From positions 15,881 through 79,880 of the forward strand of contig JAJVIM010000037.1 of NCBI GenBank assembly GCA_022071955.1: a stretch of 64,000 bases of DNA, in the 5' to 3' direction. Below, in pieces: positions 26,116 through 35,600 of the stretch (positions are counted from its first letter, which is position 1; each line of letters begins with the position of its first letter). The stretch is from Anaerolineae bacterium. Lineage in GTDB: Bacteria > Chloroflexota > Anaerolineae > 4572-78 > J111. The position numbers and the translations under genes are program-made. Below the pieces are notes generated by a model, which was not told the DNA's origin, made no database searches, and was given only the letters and a program-made list of their open reading frames with translations.

Positions 26116-27360
26116 TTAATCCAACGCGCTCAACGGGTCTTCGATCAGGCCGGCCAGCGTTTGTAAAAACTGCGCGCCCCGGGCGCCATCCACCACCCGA
26201 TGATCGCAGGAAAGGGTCAGCGTTACCATTGGCTGCACAACGGGTTGCCCGCCCACGGGCGTCACGCGGTCGGCCACCCGGCCCACGGCCAAAATAGCGG
26301 CCTGCGGCGGGTTGACAATGGCGTTGAACGCATCGACGCCAAACATTCCCAGGTTGCTCACCGTAAACGTACCGCCCTGCAAATCGGCCACGGCCAGCTT
26401 GCCGGCCTGGGCGCGAGCCACCAGTTCCTGCCGCCGTTGGGCCAGCGCCTGCAAACCCAACCGATCGGCCTGATGAATAACCGGCACCAGCAGCCCCTCT
26501 TCGACTGCCACCGCCAGCCCCACATTAACCTCGTTGTTCAGCACAACATCGCCGTCGCGCCACATGGCGTTTAAACGGGGATGCCGGCGCAGCGCCACGG
26601 CCACCAGCTTAACCAGCAGATCGGTGAGGGTGGCTTGTGGCTCAAACCGCTCGTTGGCCCCAGCCCGCCAGGCCAGCAGCGGCCCGGCGTGAACCTCTCG
26701 TTCCAGATAAAAGTGGGGCACAGTTTGCCAGCTTTCGGTGAGCCGTTGGGCCATCACCTGCCACATGCGGCTGAGCGGCGCAAGTTCGGGTACAGGCGGC
26801 GATGGGGCTTCTGCCCGCGCGGCTGCTGCCTGCAGCACATCAGCCGCTAACACCGCGCCGGCGGGGCCACTGCCGGCGATGGCCGCCAGTTCCAGATTGT
26901 GCTCGCCAGCCAGCCGCCGCGCTTTGGGCGAAGCCGGCTGGCGGCCATCGGCGGGCGCGGCCAGCTGTTGCGACAGGTAGCCCAGCACATCATCTTTTTG
27001 AATACGCCCCCCGCCGGGTTTGACTCGCGCCAAATCCAGATTGTGTTCCGCCGCAATCCGAGCCGCCACCGGGCTGGCCAAAACCTCCGGCCGGGCCGAG
27101 GCCGGTTGGGGTGCGGTTTCGCCGGGGGCCAGAATCAGAGCGATGGGCTGCCCCACCGGGATTTCATCGCCGGGCCGGGCGGTAATCTGCGCCAAAATAC
27201 CGGAGGCCGTGGCTTCAACTTCCACGGTGGTTTTGTCCGTTTCAATTTCCAGCAGCGGTTCGCCCCGGGTTACCGGCTCGCCTTCGGCTTTGAACCAGCG
27301 CAAGAGCACGCCGCTTTCCATTGCCATGCCCAAAGCCGGCATAATCACTTCTTTAGCCAC
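26116..27360 (-). CDS. 2-Oxoacid/acetoin dehydrogenase E2 (dihydrolipoamide acyltransferase)
   Basis: 414 aa. A lipoyl domain (about 1-80) carries the modified Lys43 in EIETDKTTVEVEA. Two peripheral-subunit-binding-like segments follow, each starting ASPVAARIA or ASPKARRLA and ending DDVLGYL or ADVLQAA (about 92-130 and 142-178). The catalytic domain ends with SCDHRVVDGARGAQFL, where the His and Asp are catalytic. It transfers the acyl group from lipoamide to CoA. Two E3/E1-binding segments in one E2 are unusual. The start is GTG after GGAGATGGCCA. E3 (dihydrolipoamide dehydrogenase) is not encoded in the window. Confidence 0.92.
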   Translation of the reverse strand: MAKEVIMPALGMAMESGVLLRWFKAEGEPVTRGEPLLEIETDKTTVEVEATASGILAQITARPGDEIPVGQPIALILAPGETAPQPASARPEVLASPVAARIAAEHNLDLARVKPGGGRIQKDDVLGYLSQQLAAPADGRQPASPKARRLAGEHNLELAAIAGSGPAGAVLAADVLQAAAARAEAPSPPVPELAPLSRMWQVMAQRLTESWQTVPHFYLEREVHAGPLLAWRAGANERFEPQATLTDLLVKLVAVALRRHPRLNAMWRDGDVVLNNEVNVGLAVAVEEGLLVPVIHQADRLGLQALAQRRQELVARAQAGKLAVADLQGGTFTVSNLGMFGVDAFNAIVNPPQAAILAVGRVADRVTPVGGQPVVQPMVTLTLSCDHRVVDGARGAQFLQTLAGLIEDPLSALD

Positions 27361-27381
27361 TGGCCATCTCCCCGCCTGATT

Positions 27382-28779
27382 TCAGGCATTGACCGCCTCA
27401 CCTTTGGCGCTGGCGGCGACTGCATTCTGCAAATTACCGTTTCTGGGCGAAACGTGCTCCCAGGGCCGGTCGCCGTGGCCGTACTCTAAATTTTTGTGCG
27501 ATTCGGTTTCGCGGGTGGGCGAGAGCGGCCCGGTGGCGGTGTAATAGCGCACGCCGGCCACCATCAGCTCCTCGGCCGGGAAACGGGTCATCACCTCGCA
27601 GCCGTCTTTGGTCACCACCAACTGCTCCTCAATCCGCGCCGCCGACCAGCCATCGGCCGCCGGCCAGAAAGTTTCCAAAGCAAAGACCATCCCTTCCTGA
27701 ATCACTTCCGGGTGCTCCAGCGAAACCAGCCGGCTAAAAACCGGCTTCTCCCAAATAGCCAGCCCCACACCGTGGCCGTACTGTAACGCAAAGGCGGCCT
27801 CTTCGTTGGGGAAACCGAACTCTTCGGCTTTGGGCCACAGTTTGACCACGTCGGCGGTGGTGACGCCGGGTTTGATCATATCGATGGCAGCGTCCAGATA
27901 GTAGCGGCAGCGTTTGTAGGCATCTATCTGCGCCTGCGAGGCGCTGCCAATCACAAAGGTGCGGTAGTAGCAGGTGCGATAGCCCATGTAGCTGTGCAAA
28001 ATATCAAAATAAGCCGGGTCGCCGGGACGCAATACCCGGTCGCTGAAAACGTGAGGGTGAGGGCTACAGCGCTCGCCGGAAATGGCGTTGACGCCCTCCA
28101 CATGCTCGGACCCCAGCTCGTACAGCACTTTGCTGGCCAGGGCCACACAGTCATTTTCACGTATGCCCGGCTTCATTACCCGATACAATTCCTCGTAGGC
28201 GGCGTCAACCATCATACAGGCGGTGTTCAACAGGGTGATTTCATCCTGCGTTTTGATCATGCGGGCTTGCTGCATCAATTGCTGCCCATCAACCACTTTG
28301 ACGCCTTCTTTTTGCAGGGCAAACAGCACGGGCAATTCAACCACATCCACACCGACCGGCTCGTTGAGCAGCCCGCGCTCTTCCAGTTCAATCCGGATTT
28401 TGCGGGCTACATCTTCGGCGCGGCCGGCCGCCGGCAGCATGGCCCCGCGCAGGGTAGAGATGCCGGCCCGCGACCGCTGTTCGCCGTCCAGCCAGGGGCA
28501 GTAAATCTGGTGGTGCCGGGCCGCCGAGCCAAAATCCCAGTTGATGGGTTCATCGTTTTGCGGCAGCAAACAGAAGCGGGCAACTTTGTCCATGGCCCAG
28601 GTGCCAATGTGGGTGGCGGTAATGTAGCGGACGTTGACCATATCAAAACACAATAACGCGCCCAACTCTGATTCTTTGAGCAGGTTTTTTATCCGGTTTA
28701 GCCGCTCGGTGCGGAGGCGCTCGTAATTTACGCGCTCTTCCCAATCTACCCCCATTAAACCGTATGTTTTTAGTGCCAT
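27382..28779 (-). CDS. M24-family metallopeptidase (Xaa-Pro aminopeptidase/dipeptidase-like)
   Basis: About 465 aa. An N-terminal creatinase-like domain (about 20-170) is followed by the pita-bread catalytic domain. Metal-site residues can be traced in DPAYFDILHSYMG, QYGHGVGLAIWEKP, MVFALETFW and ARIEEQLVVT. It would cleave an amino-acyl-Pro bond or a creatine-like C-N bond. Two adjacent ATGs stand at the start. The second, at 28779, is 6 bases from AGGAGG and is preferred over the first (3 bases). It lies inside the E1-beta/E2 operon between the two dehydrogenase genes, an odd partner. A role on a cyclic amide or N-substituted intermediate can be imagined but is not shown. Confidence 0.87.
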   Translation of the reverse strand: MALKTYGLMGVDWEERVNYERLRTERLNRIKNLLKESELGALLCFDMVNVRYITATHIGTWAMDKVARFCLLPQNDEPINWDFGSAARHHQIYCPWLDGEQRSRAGISTLRGAMLPAAGRAEDVARKIRIELEERGLLNEPVGVDVVELPVLFALQKEGVKVVDGQQLMQQARMIKTQDEITLLNTACMMVDAAYEELYRVMKPGIRENDCVALASKVLYELGSEHVEGVNAISGERCSPHPHVFSDRVLRPGDPAYFDILHSYMGYRTCYYRTFVIGSASQAQIDAYKRCRYYLDAAIDMIKPGVTTADVVKLWPKAEEFGFPNEEAAFALQYGHGVGLAIWEKPVFSRLVSLEHPEVIQEGMVFALETFWPAADGWSAARIEEQLVVTKDGCEVMTRFPAEELMVAGVRYYTATGPLSPTRETESHKNLEYGHGDRPWEHVSPRNGNLQNAVAASAKGEAVNA

Positions 28780-28837
28780 CATAAACCTCCTTTAAGAATA
28801 GTTGGGTGAGTTCGTAATCCGCCACTCACTGCCCGCA

Positions 28838-29854
28838 TTAAACCCGTCCGCACAAGGTTTTGGCCAGTTCCACCACCCGGGCGGCCGTTGGAATAGTTAA
28901 ATCCTCCAGCACCGGTGAAAAAGGGATGGGCACATCCATTGCGCCCATGCGTTTTACCGGCGCATCAAGGTAATAAAACGCGCCATCGGCAATAATTGAG
29001 GCGATTTCGGCGGTCACGCCAAAAGCCTCGTACCCTTCGTCTATCACAACGGCCCGGCTGGTCTTTTTTGCCGACTCGATCAGAGTGGTTTTGTCGAGCG
29101 GAACCATAGTGCGCGGGTCGATCACCTCGGCGCTGATCTGGATTTGGGCCAATTGCCCGGCGGCTTCCAGCGCCACGTGCAGCATGCTGCTGGTAGCTAC
29201 CAGCGTAATATCGGTGCCGGAAAGTTTGATGTCGGCCAGGCCAAACGGCACGGTGTACTCCTCGGCGGGAACCGGCCCTTTGAGCTGGTACATCATTTTA
29301 TCTTCAAAAATAATCACCGGGTTATCGTCCCGAATGGCGGTTTTCATCAACCCCTTGGCATCGTACGGCGTGGCCGGAACCGCAACCTTCAACCCCGGAA
29401 TGTGGCTAAACCAGGCGTGCAACGACTGCGAATGCTGCGCCGCCGAACGCCGGCCCGCACCCATTGTCGTGCGCAACACCAGCGGCACTTTGAGCTTGCC
29501 GCCCGACATATAATGGGTTTTGGCCGCCTGATTCACCATTTGGTCCATAATTAAGGTGGCAAAATCGCCAAACATAATATCGACCACCGGACGCATGCCG
29601 GTGATGGCCGCGCCCACGCCCAACCCGGTGATGCCCGGTTCAGAAATAGGTGAGTCGATAACCCGTTCCGGGCCAAACTCATCAATCAAACCGAGCAGAA
29701 CTTTAAAAGGGGTGCCGGCTTCGCCCACATCTTCGCCGATTATAAAAACGCGCCTGTCGCGCCGCATCTCTTCGGCCAGCGCTTCTCTGATGGCTTCGCC
29801 AAAGGTGATGATGCGCCCATTATTTGGCGTTGGCCGGGGTTCAGGCGTAGACAT
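28838..29854 (-). CDS. 2-Oxoacid/acetoin dehydrogenase E1 beta subunit
   Basis: 338 aa with the transketolase pyrimidine-binding domain (about 15-190), signatures IGEDVGEAGTPF, GLGVGAAITGMRPVV and SHIPGLKVAVPATPYDAKGL, and a C-terminal transketolase domain ending in VIDEGYEAFGV and PIPFSPVLED. It forms the alpha2beta2 thiamine-diphosphate enzyme with E1 alpha, decarboxylating a 2-oxoacid or cleaving acetoin. Its ATG overlaps the E1-alpha stop by 14 bp, so expression is coupled. A gap of 58 bp leads to the M24 gene. Confidence 0.93.
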   Translation of the reverse strand: MSTPEPRPTPNNGRIITFGEAIREALAEEMRRDRRVFIIGEDVGEAGTPFKVLLGLIDEFGPERVIDSPISEPGITGLGVGAAITGMRPVVDIMFGDFATLIMDQMVNQAAKTHYMSGGKLKVPLVLRTTMGAGRRSAAQHSQSLHAWFSHIPGLKVAVPATPYDAKGLMKTAIRDDNPVIIFEDKMMYQLKGPVPAEEYTVPFGLADIKLSGTDITLVATSSMLHVALEAAGQLAQIQISAEVIDPRTMVPLDKTTLIESAKKTSRAVVIDEGYEAFGVTAEIASIIADGAFYYLDAPVKRMGAMDVPIPFSPVLEDLTIPTAARVVELAKTLCGRV

Positions 29855-30836
29855 GCATGGCTACCTCGCTTTCGGGAGGATAGGGTGCGTCGAGCGCAAA
29901 TTTTACCGCGTGTTCAACCTCGCTGTACACTTCTTTTTGAATCTGTTCAAAAATAGCGGCGTCCGCCAGGTTTTCGCCCAGCAGCCACGCCGACAGAATT
30001 TTCAAGGGGTCGCGCTCGTTCAGCCAAAGCTGCTCTTCTTCTTTTGAGCGATAATAGGTGCGGTTAATATCGCCCACGTGGTGGCCGCGAAAGCGATAAG
30101 TATGGGCCAACATAAAAGCCGGCCCTTCGCCGCCGCGAACACGCTCAACCAGTTGTTTCATCGTATGGTGAACTTCCCGCACATCCTGCCCGTTCACCTC
30201 GACGGTGTAAATACCAAACGCTCTGGGCCGGTCGAGCATGCTGCCGGCGGTAGTTTCAGTGTGGTGGGTGTACTCGTTGTACAGGTTGTTTTCGCAGACG
30301 TAAATTACGGGGAATTTCCACAGTTGGGCCATATTCATCACTTCGTACAGCAGCCCCTGCCCCAGCGCCCCTTCGCCAAAAAAGCAGACGGCCACCTGAT
30401 CGCTGCCGCGCATTTTGATGGACATAGCCGCGCCAGTGGCAATTCCGGCGCTGCCGCCAACAATGGCATTAGCGCCCAAATTACCACGCTCCTGATCGGC
30501 AATATGCATCGAGCCGCCTTTGCCCCGGCAGTAGCCGGCTTCTTTGCCCAGCAGTTCGGCAAACATGCGGTCAACCGACGCACCTTTGGCCAGGCAGTGG
30601 CCGTGGCCGCGATGGGTACTGGTAATGTAATCATCCTGCCGCAGGGCTTCGCAAACGCCAACAGCCACGGCTTCTTCGCCAATGTACAGGTGTGTTAAAC
30701 CGGGCATTTTTGCGCCGGTGTAAAGCTCGTTGGCGCTCTCTTCAAAAGCCCTGATTTTGCACATTTGCTGGTACATATGCAGCCATAGTTCAACATCAAC
30801 CGCGGCCGGGTTGGCCACGTTGTTCACGTCAATCAT
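29841..30836 (-). CDS. 2-Oxoacid/acetoin dehydrogenase E1 alpha subunit
   Basis: 331 aa. The thiamine-diphosphate motif runs from FFGEGALGQG (about 165-174) to the Asn in VIYVCENNLY. The usual GDG is GEG here, replacing the Mg-binding Asp with Glu, a conservative change. STHRGHGHCLAKG (about 80) and YRFRGHH (about 245) carry the conserved active-site His residues. It catalyses decarboxylation and acyl transfer to lipoyl-E2. It is the first gene of the operon, with the XRE-cupin regulator divergent and 439 bp away. Without biochemical data, acetoin and branched or pyruvate-type substrates cannot be separated. Confidence 0.92.
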   Translation of the reverse strand: MIDVNNVANPAAVDVELWLHMYQQMCKIRAFEESANELYTGAKMPGLTHLYIGEEAVAVGVCEALRQDDYITSTHRGHGHCLAKGASVDRMFAELLGKEAGYCRGKGGSMHIADQERGNLGANAIVGGSAGIATGAAMSIKMRGSDQVAVCFFGEGALGQGLLYEVMNMAQLWKFPVIYVCENNLYNEYTHHTETTAGSMLDRPRAFGIYTVEVNGQDVREVHHTMKQLVERVRGGEGPAFMLAHTYRFRGHHVGDINRTYYRSKEEEQLWLNERDPLKILSAWLLGENLADAAIFEQIQKEVYSEVEHAVKFALDAPYPPESEVAMHVYA

Positions 30837-31275
30837 ACAGCGCCTCTTTTACCATTTTGATGGAAAACAGTTCGGACCACCGGATTTCGTAAAAGGACAT
30901 GCCGGCCTCGTCTAAAAAAGATTAACAGGCTTGTTTAATGTCAATTGGGGGGAGTTTTGTTTTAGGTGAAGGTGGAAGAAAGTTGAGAGAACGCGCCTCC
31001 AGCCCCCCGACAGGCAGCGTTTTATTACTCGTTTGAACCATTACGGAACCGAACTGGTAGTTTTGGCCAGATGTTCAATATACCGAACACTTAAATCAAA
31101 CTATCGAATAATAGTGGGCATTATAAGCTACTCTTGTTTGAAATGTCAAATTATCACCGGGTTTTTTTCGAATACTGCACATTGTGTTAAATATCACTAA
31201 ACAAAACGTGGTGAAAATTGCCAATTTGCAACGCCTGTTTTATAATGGAAACATAGCTACCCGGGAGGGTTGAGT
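30837..31275. promoter_or_regulatory. Divergent control region between E1-alpha and XRE-cupin regulator
   Basis: AT-rich stretch of 439 bp with no credible gene. For the plus-strand regulator a good sigma70 promoter is visible and listed separately. On the minus strand TTGACA is present (30939-30944 read in reverse) but no clean -10 sits at the right distance. Several short palindromic half-sites, for example GTTC-8-GAAC near 31072-31087 and TTCGAA near 31168, could be operator sites. The region very likely controls both genes. Confidence 0.6.
31218..31246 (+). promoter_or_regulatory. Sigma70-type promoter for XRE-cupin gene
   Basis: TTGCCA (31218-31223) and TATAAT (31241-31246) are separated by 17 bases, an excellent match to the consensus. 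The start codon is about 30 bases after the -10 box, preceded by GGGAGGG (31263-31269). Confidence 0.8.
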
Positions 31276-31944
31276 ATGTTCGATTTGAGTGAAAAACTGC
31301 GCACAGCTCGGTTAAAACAGAATCTCAGTTTACGAGAGCTGGCTGCCAAAGCAGAGGTCAGTGCAAGTTTGTTAAGCCAAATTGAAAACGGTAAAGCCAA
31401 CCCCTCGGTGAGATCGCTTTACAGCATCGCCGACGCGCTATCGCTGCCGGTAGATTATTTCTTTCCCACCAAAAATGGCGATGAAGAGGATGTCGAGCCA
31501 GCCCCGGAGACGGTAACTGTTAACATGACCGCCAGCGAGGTCCGCACCGCACAGGATGCCGCCCTTATCGAAGCGCTGAAATTTGATGGGGATGAACGGG
31601 CGGTATCAACCAACAGCCCCGTTGTTCGGGCAAATGCCCGCCCAACCATTGAATTGGAAGGCGGCGTAACCTGGGCCCGTTTAACGCCCGGACCGGAAAA
31701 CAAAATTGAATTCTTACAGATTCGGTATGAGGTTGGAGCCAGATCGGGGGCCAAAATGTCGCGCCACAACGGACGCGAGTTAACCCTGGTGCTAAAGGGG
31801 GAGTTACTGCTGGAACTTGGCTTTGAAAGCTATTTGCTGAAAGCCGGCGACAGCGTCATTTTTGATTCAACCACACCCCACCGGTTAACCAATGCCGGGC
31901 AGGAAGATATGCAGGCGATTTCGGTGATTTTTGACCCGGAATAA
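31276..31944 (+). CDS. XRE-family regulator with C-terminal cupin sensor domain
   Basis: 222 aa. The N-terminal XRE helix-turn-helix (about 5-62) reads LRTARLKQNLSLRELAAKA then SASLLSQIENGKANPSVRSL. A linker is followed by a cupin barrel (about 110-222) with HNGRELTLVLKGELLLELG and GDSVIFDSTTPHRL. This architecture is that of small-molecule-sensing regulators such as PuuR-type proteins. The ATG at 31276 is chosen over the TTG six bases upstream, because GGGAGGG lies 6 bases before the ATG. Divergence from the E1/E2 operon makes it the likely regulator of that operon. Confidence 0.9.
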   Translation: MFDLSEKLRTARLKQNLSLRELAAKAEVSASLLSQIENGKANPSVRSLYSIADALSLPVDYFFPTKNGDEEDVEPAPETVTVNMTASEVRTAQDAALIEALKFDGDERAVSTNSPVVRANARPTIELEGGVTWARLTPGPENKIEFLQIRYEVGARSGAKMSRHNGRELTLVLKGELLLELGFESYLLKAGDSVIFDSTTPHRLTNAGQEDMQAISVIFDPE

Positions 31945-31980
31945 CTTTGCAGCAAGCCATCCGGTTCACCGGACAAAAAA

Positions 31981-32017
31981 GGCGTCAATTGGAGCAACTC
32001 TAATTGACGCCTTTTTT
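31981..32017 (+). terminator. Intrinsic terminator after XRE-cupin gene
   Basis: A 14-bp stem (31981-31994 with 31998-32011, one G-T pair), loop CAA, is followed by TTTTTT (32012-32017). AAAAAA precedes it, so it could work in both directions. It ends the regulator's monocistronic message 37 bases after the stop codon. Confidence 0.92.
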
Positions 32018-32198
32018 GTGTTTGCAAACTACCTATCGTCGAACCTGCCCGTCGATATGTACGTATTTTCCCCGATGCCGGATAATTTCTTTTGCAGTAC
32101 ACTTAATCGAGTTAAAATATTACTTTCTCAGTGCGTTCAATTAAAAATTTTCAGACCCAATCAACCCCGGTAGTTCAGCAATTATGGAGGAAAAGCTA

Positions 32199-32663
32199 AT
32201 GCCGAAAGTGAGTTTTGCGGTGTCAAAAACCATCAATGCCCCCAGCAGTAAAATCTATCCTGTTTTGGCCAATTACCGTGACCATCACCCCAATATTTTG
32301 CCGAAAGCCTACTTTGCGAGTCTGGTAGTGGAAGAAGGCGGCGTGGGCCAAAATACCGTTTTCAAAGCCTCGATAAAAGTAATGGGCGCCGAACAATTTT
32401 TCCGTATGCGCGTCGCCGAGCCGGAGCCGGGCCGGGTGTTGACCGAAACCGATGTGGAAACCGGCCTGTTAACAACCTTCACCGTTGAACCACGCGGCGC
32501 GGAACAGGCAGATGTCACCATTGCCACCGAGTTTCAACCGAGGCCGGGATTACAGGGATTGATCGAAAGGTTGTTTTCGGCCGTGTTCCTGCGGCGGGTT
32601 TATCGGGTAGAGCTGCAACAACTCGATGATTATATGCAGCAGAATAAAATGTCCGGCAGCTAA
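32199..32663 (+). CDS. SRPBCC (START-like) lipid/ligand-binding protein
   Basis: 154 aa with the polyketide-cyclase/START fold: KTINAPSSKIYPVLANYRDH at the front, a curved sheet in the middle, and a C-terminal helix (LFSAVFLRRVYRVELQQLDDY). Such domains bind hydrophobic ligands in a deep pocket, and some are enzymes, but no catalytic residue is apparent. The start at 32199 is used because GGAGG is 8 bases upstream. An ATG at 32184 overlaps that site. The large propeller gene begins 27 bp downstream, so the two may be co-transcribed. No clear functional partner is nearby. Confidence 0.75.
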   Translation: MPKVSFAVSKTINAPSSKIYPVLANYRDHHPNILPKAYFASLVVEEGGVGQNTVFKASIKVMGAEQFFRMRVAEPEPGRVLTETDVETGLLTTFTVEPRGAEQADVTIATEFQPRPGLQGLIERLFSAVFLRRVYRVELQQLDDYMQQNKMSGS

Positions 32664-32690
32664 CCAATAAGGTCAACGAGGCTTGCAGCA

Positions 32691-35600
32691 ATGAACAATC
32701 GCTCATTATTGGCCATACTCACAGCCTTTATCCTGGCGGCGCTGATAACCCGGCCGGGCTTGTCTGCCTCGGCCGGGCAACAAACGGCTCAACCGGGCGA
32801 GTGGCGCACCTGGCCCACCCAATCGCCGGTTACCGCCCTGGCTGCCCACGGCGACACACTCTGGGCCGGCACATTTCAGGGATTGGTTCAATTTAACCGG
32901 ACAGATGGCACATCCAGCACCACCACCACCGTTGAAGGGCTGATAGATAACAGCATCAGTACCGTGACCATTGGCCCCGATGGCAACCCGTGGGTTGGCA
33001 CGTGGAACGGCAATCTCAGCCGCTTTGACGGGCAGCAGTGGCAAAACTCGCGGCTGCGCGAAGCCCCGGAAGACAATGTTTTTCTCAGCGCCATTGTCTT
33101 TGATGAGTTGGGGCACGTCTGGACCAGCCAGTACGGCTACGGCGTTTTCACCGGCGATGAACATTTTACCTCGGCCAACGGCCTGGCCGATGACTACGTG
33201 CTGGCCATGGCCGCCAACGGCCCGGAAATCTGGGTGGGCACCCGGCTGGGGCTGAGCCGCTACAGCCGCGCCACCTGGGTCACCTTTACCAAAGACGATG
33301 GCTTAACCAGCGCCACCATCACCGCTCTGGCCGCCGGTTCGTTGGGCCAGATTTGGGCCGGCACCTTTGATGGCGGAGTTAACCGGCTGGATGCGCAGGG
33401 CTGGACCGGCTTCACCACCGCCGATGGCCTGCCCGATAATCGCGTCAACGCCATCGCCATCGATGCCGCCGGGCAGCCGTGGGTGGCTACACCCAAAGGC
33501 GCGGCCTATTTTAACGGCCAAAGCTGGACCACCTTCACCAGCGCCGACGGCTTGCCCGCAGATAACGTTAAAACCGTAGCCGTGGCCGACGATGGCCACA
33601 TCTGGTTTGGCACGGATGAGGGCCTCACCGAATTTACGCCGCCCGCCGCTACCCCAAACACCACCACCTTCACCACCGCTGAGGGGCTGGCCGATAACCG
33701 TATTTGGGCCATTGCCGCCGGCGATGACGGCCGCATCTGGGCAGGCACCTATAAACAGGGCGTCAGCCTGTTCGACGGCCAAAACTGGAGCCGCCTCAGC
33801 ACCGCCGATGGGCTGGCCGATAACGATGTCCGGGCTATTTTGCTGGCTCCCGAAGGACACATCTGGTTTGGCACCGGGCACGGAGTCAGCCTGTTCGATG
33901 GCCAAAACTGGCGCAATTTCACCACCGCCGATGGGTTGGCCAGCAACGGCGTCGAAGCCCTGGCGATTGACCCCGCCGGCCACATTTGGGCCGCGCACCT
34001 GGCCGAAGGCGCCAGCCGTTTTGACGGCGCAACCTGGGCCAGGTACACCGTTGACGACGGCCTGGCCGACAACTGGGTACACGATATTGCCGTTGACCGC
34101 GACGGCCGGGTGTGGTTTGCCACCAACGGTGGGGTCAGCCGGTTTGATGGCCAAAACTGGGCCACCTTCACCACCACCGAAGGGCTGGTTGACGACACCG
34201 TTTTTGCGCTGGCAGTTGACGGCGGCGGCCATATTTGGGCCGGCGCCAGCGGCGGCATCAGCGAGTACGACGGCCAACAGTGGCAAACGCATCTGCCCGG
34301 CCAGCCGGTCAACGATTTGACCATCGACCCGGCCGGCGCAATTTGGGCCGCGGGTGGCAGCAGCGTCAATCGCTTTGACGGCCGGCAATGGACCGACGTC
34401 ACCCCAAACAAGCTGGTCGGGCAGGACATTCGGGCGGTTTCCGCCGGCCCCGGCGGGCAGGTGTGGATTGGCGCGTTTGGCGGCGGCGTCACCCGGCTGG
34501 CTCTGCCCGCGCCGGCGGAGCGCGTGTGGCTGGGCACAAGCAACGGCGTCAGCATGTTTGCCGATGGACAGTGGCAAACTTTCACCACCGCCGCCGGGCT
34601 GGTTGATAACGATGTGCGGGCCATCGCCATTGACCCGCAGGGCCGCAAGTGGTTTGGCACGGCCAACGGGGTCAGCATGTTCGATGGGCAGCAGTGGGCC
34701 AGTTACGCCCCGCTAACCAGCAGTCTGGTCAGCAATTTTGTGCAGACGGTGGCCGTTGACCCGGCCAACCGGCTGTGGTTTGGTTACGGCGAGCGCGGTC
34801 AGGGTGTCACTCTGTTCGATGGGCAAAGCTGGACAACTTACACCACCGCCAACGGGCTGGCCGATGACCACGTGTCCGCCATCACTTTTGGGCCGGATGG
34901 CGTGGCCTGGCTGGGCACGGTGGCGGGCGTGAGCCGTTTTGATGGCGAGCAGTGGCAAAGTTTCACCGCCGCCAACGGCCTGCTCGATGACCGGGTACGG
35001 GCCATCGCTGTGGGGCCGGATAACCAGGTTTGGTTTGGCACGGCGGCAGGCGTCAGCCGTTTCAACGGCGAGCAGTGGCAAAGTTTCACCGCCGCCGATG
35101 GGCTGGCGGCAGGGCCGGTCAACGCCATCGCCATTGGCCGGCAGGGGCAGGTGTGGGTGGGCACCCAACCCAACACCCCCGGCGACGGGTCGGGCGGCAT
35201 CAGCCAGTTTGATGGCCGGCAATGGCACAATTATCCGGTGCAGCGGAGTTACACCGACACCAGTTTTGGCTTGCAGGGCGACTGGATTACAGCCATTGCC
35301 CTCGACGCCAACGACCTGCCGTGGGTAGCCACGCTGGCTCACCCGCTCTCCAAACCGCTGTGGGTGCGGGGCGGTCTCAGCAATTTCAACGGGCAGGGCT
35401 GGAACAATTACTCCGGCGATGTGGGGTTGGTCAGCGGCTATTCCAGTTCGGTGGCCATTGACGCCAGCGGGGCCAAGTGGGCCGGATCGTCGCAGGGGCT
35501 TTTCCGTTTTAACGGCGGGCCGCCCCCGGTGCGATACACCACCAAAAACGGTTTGCTGGCCGATGACGTGCGCGCCGTGGCCATCGACCAATCGGGCCGA

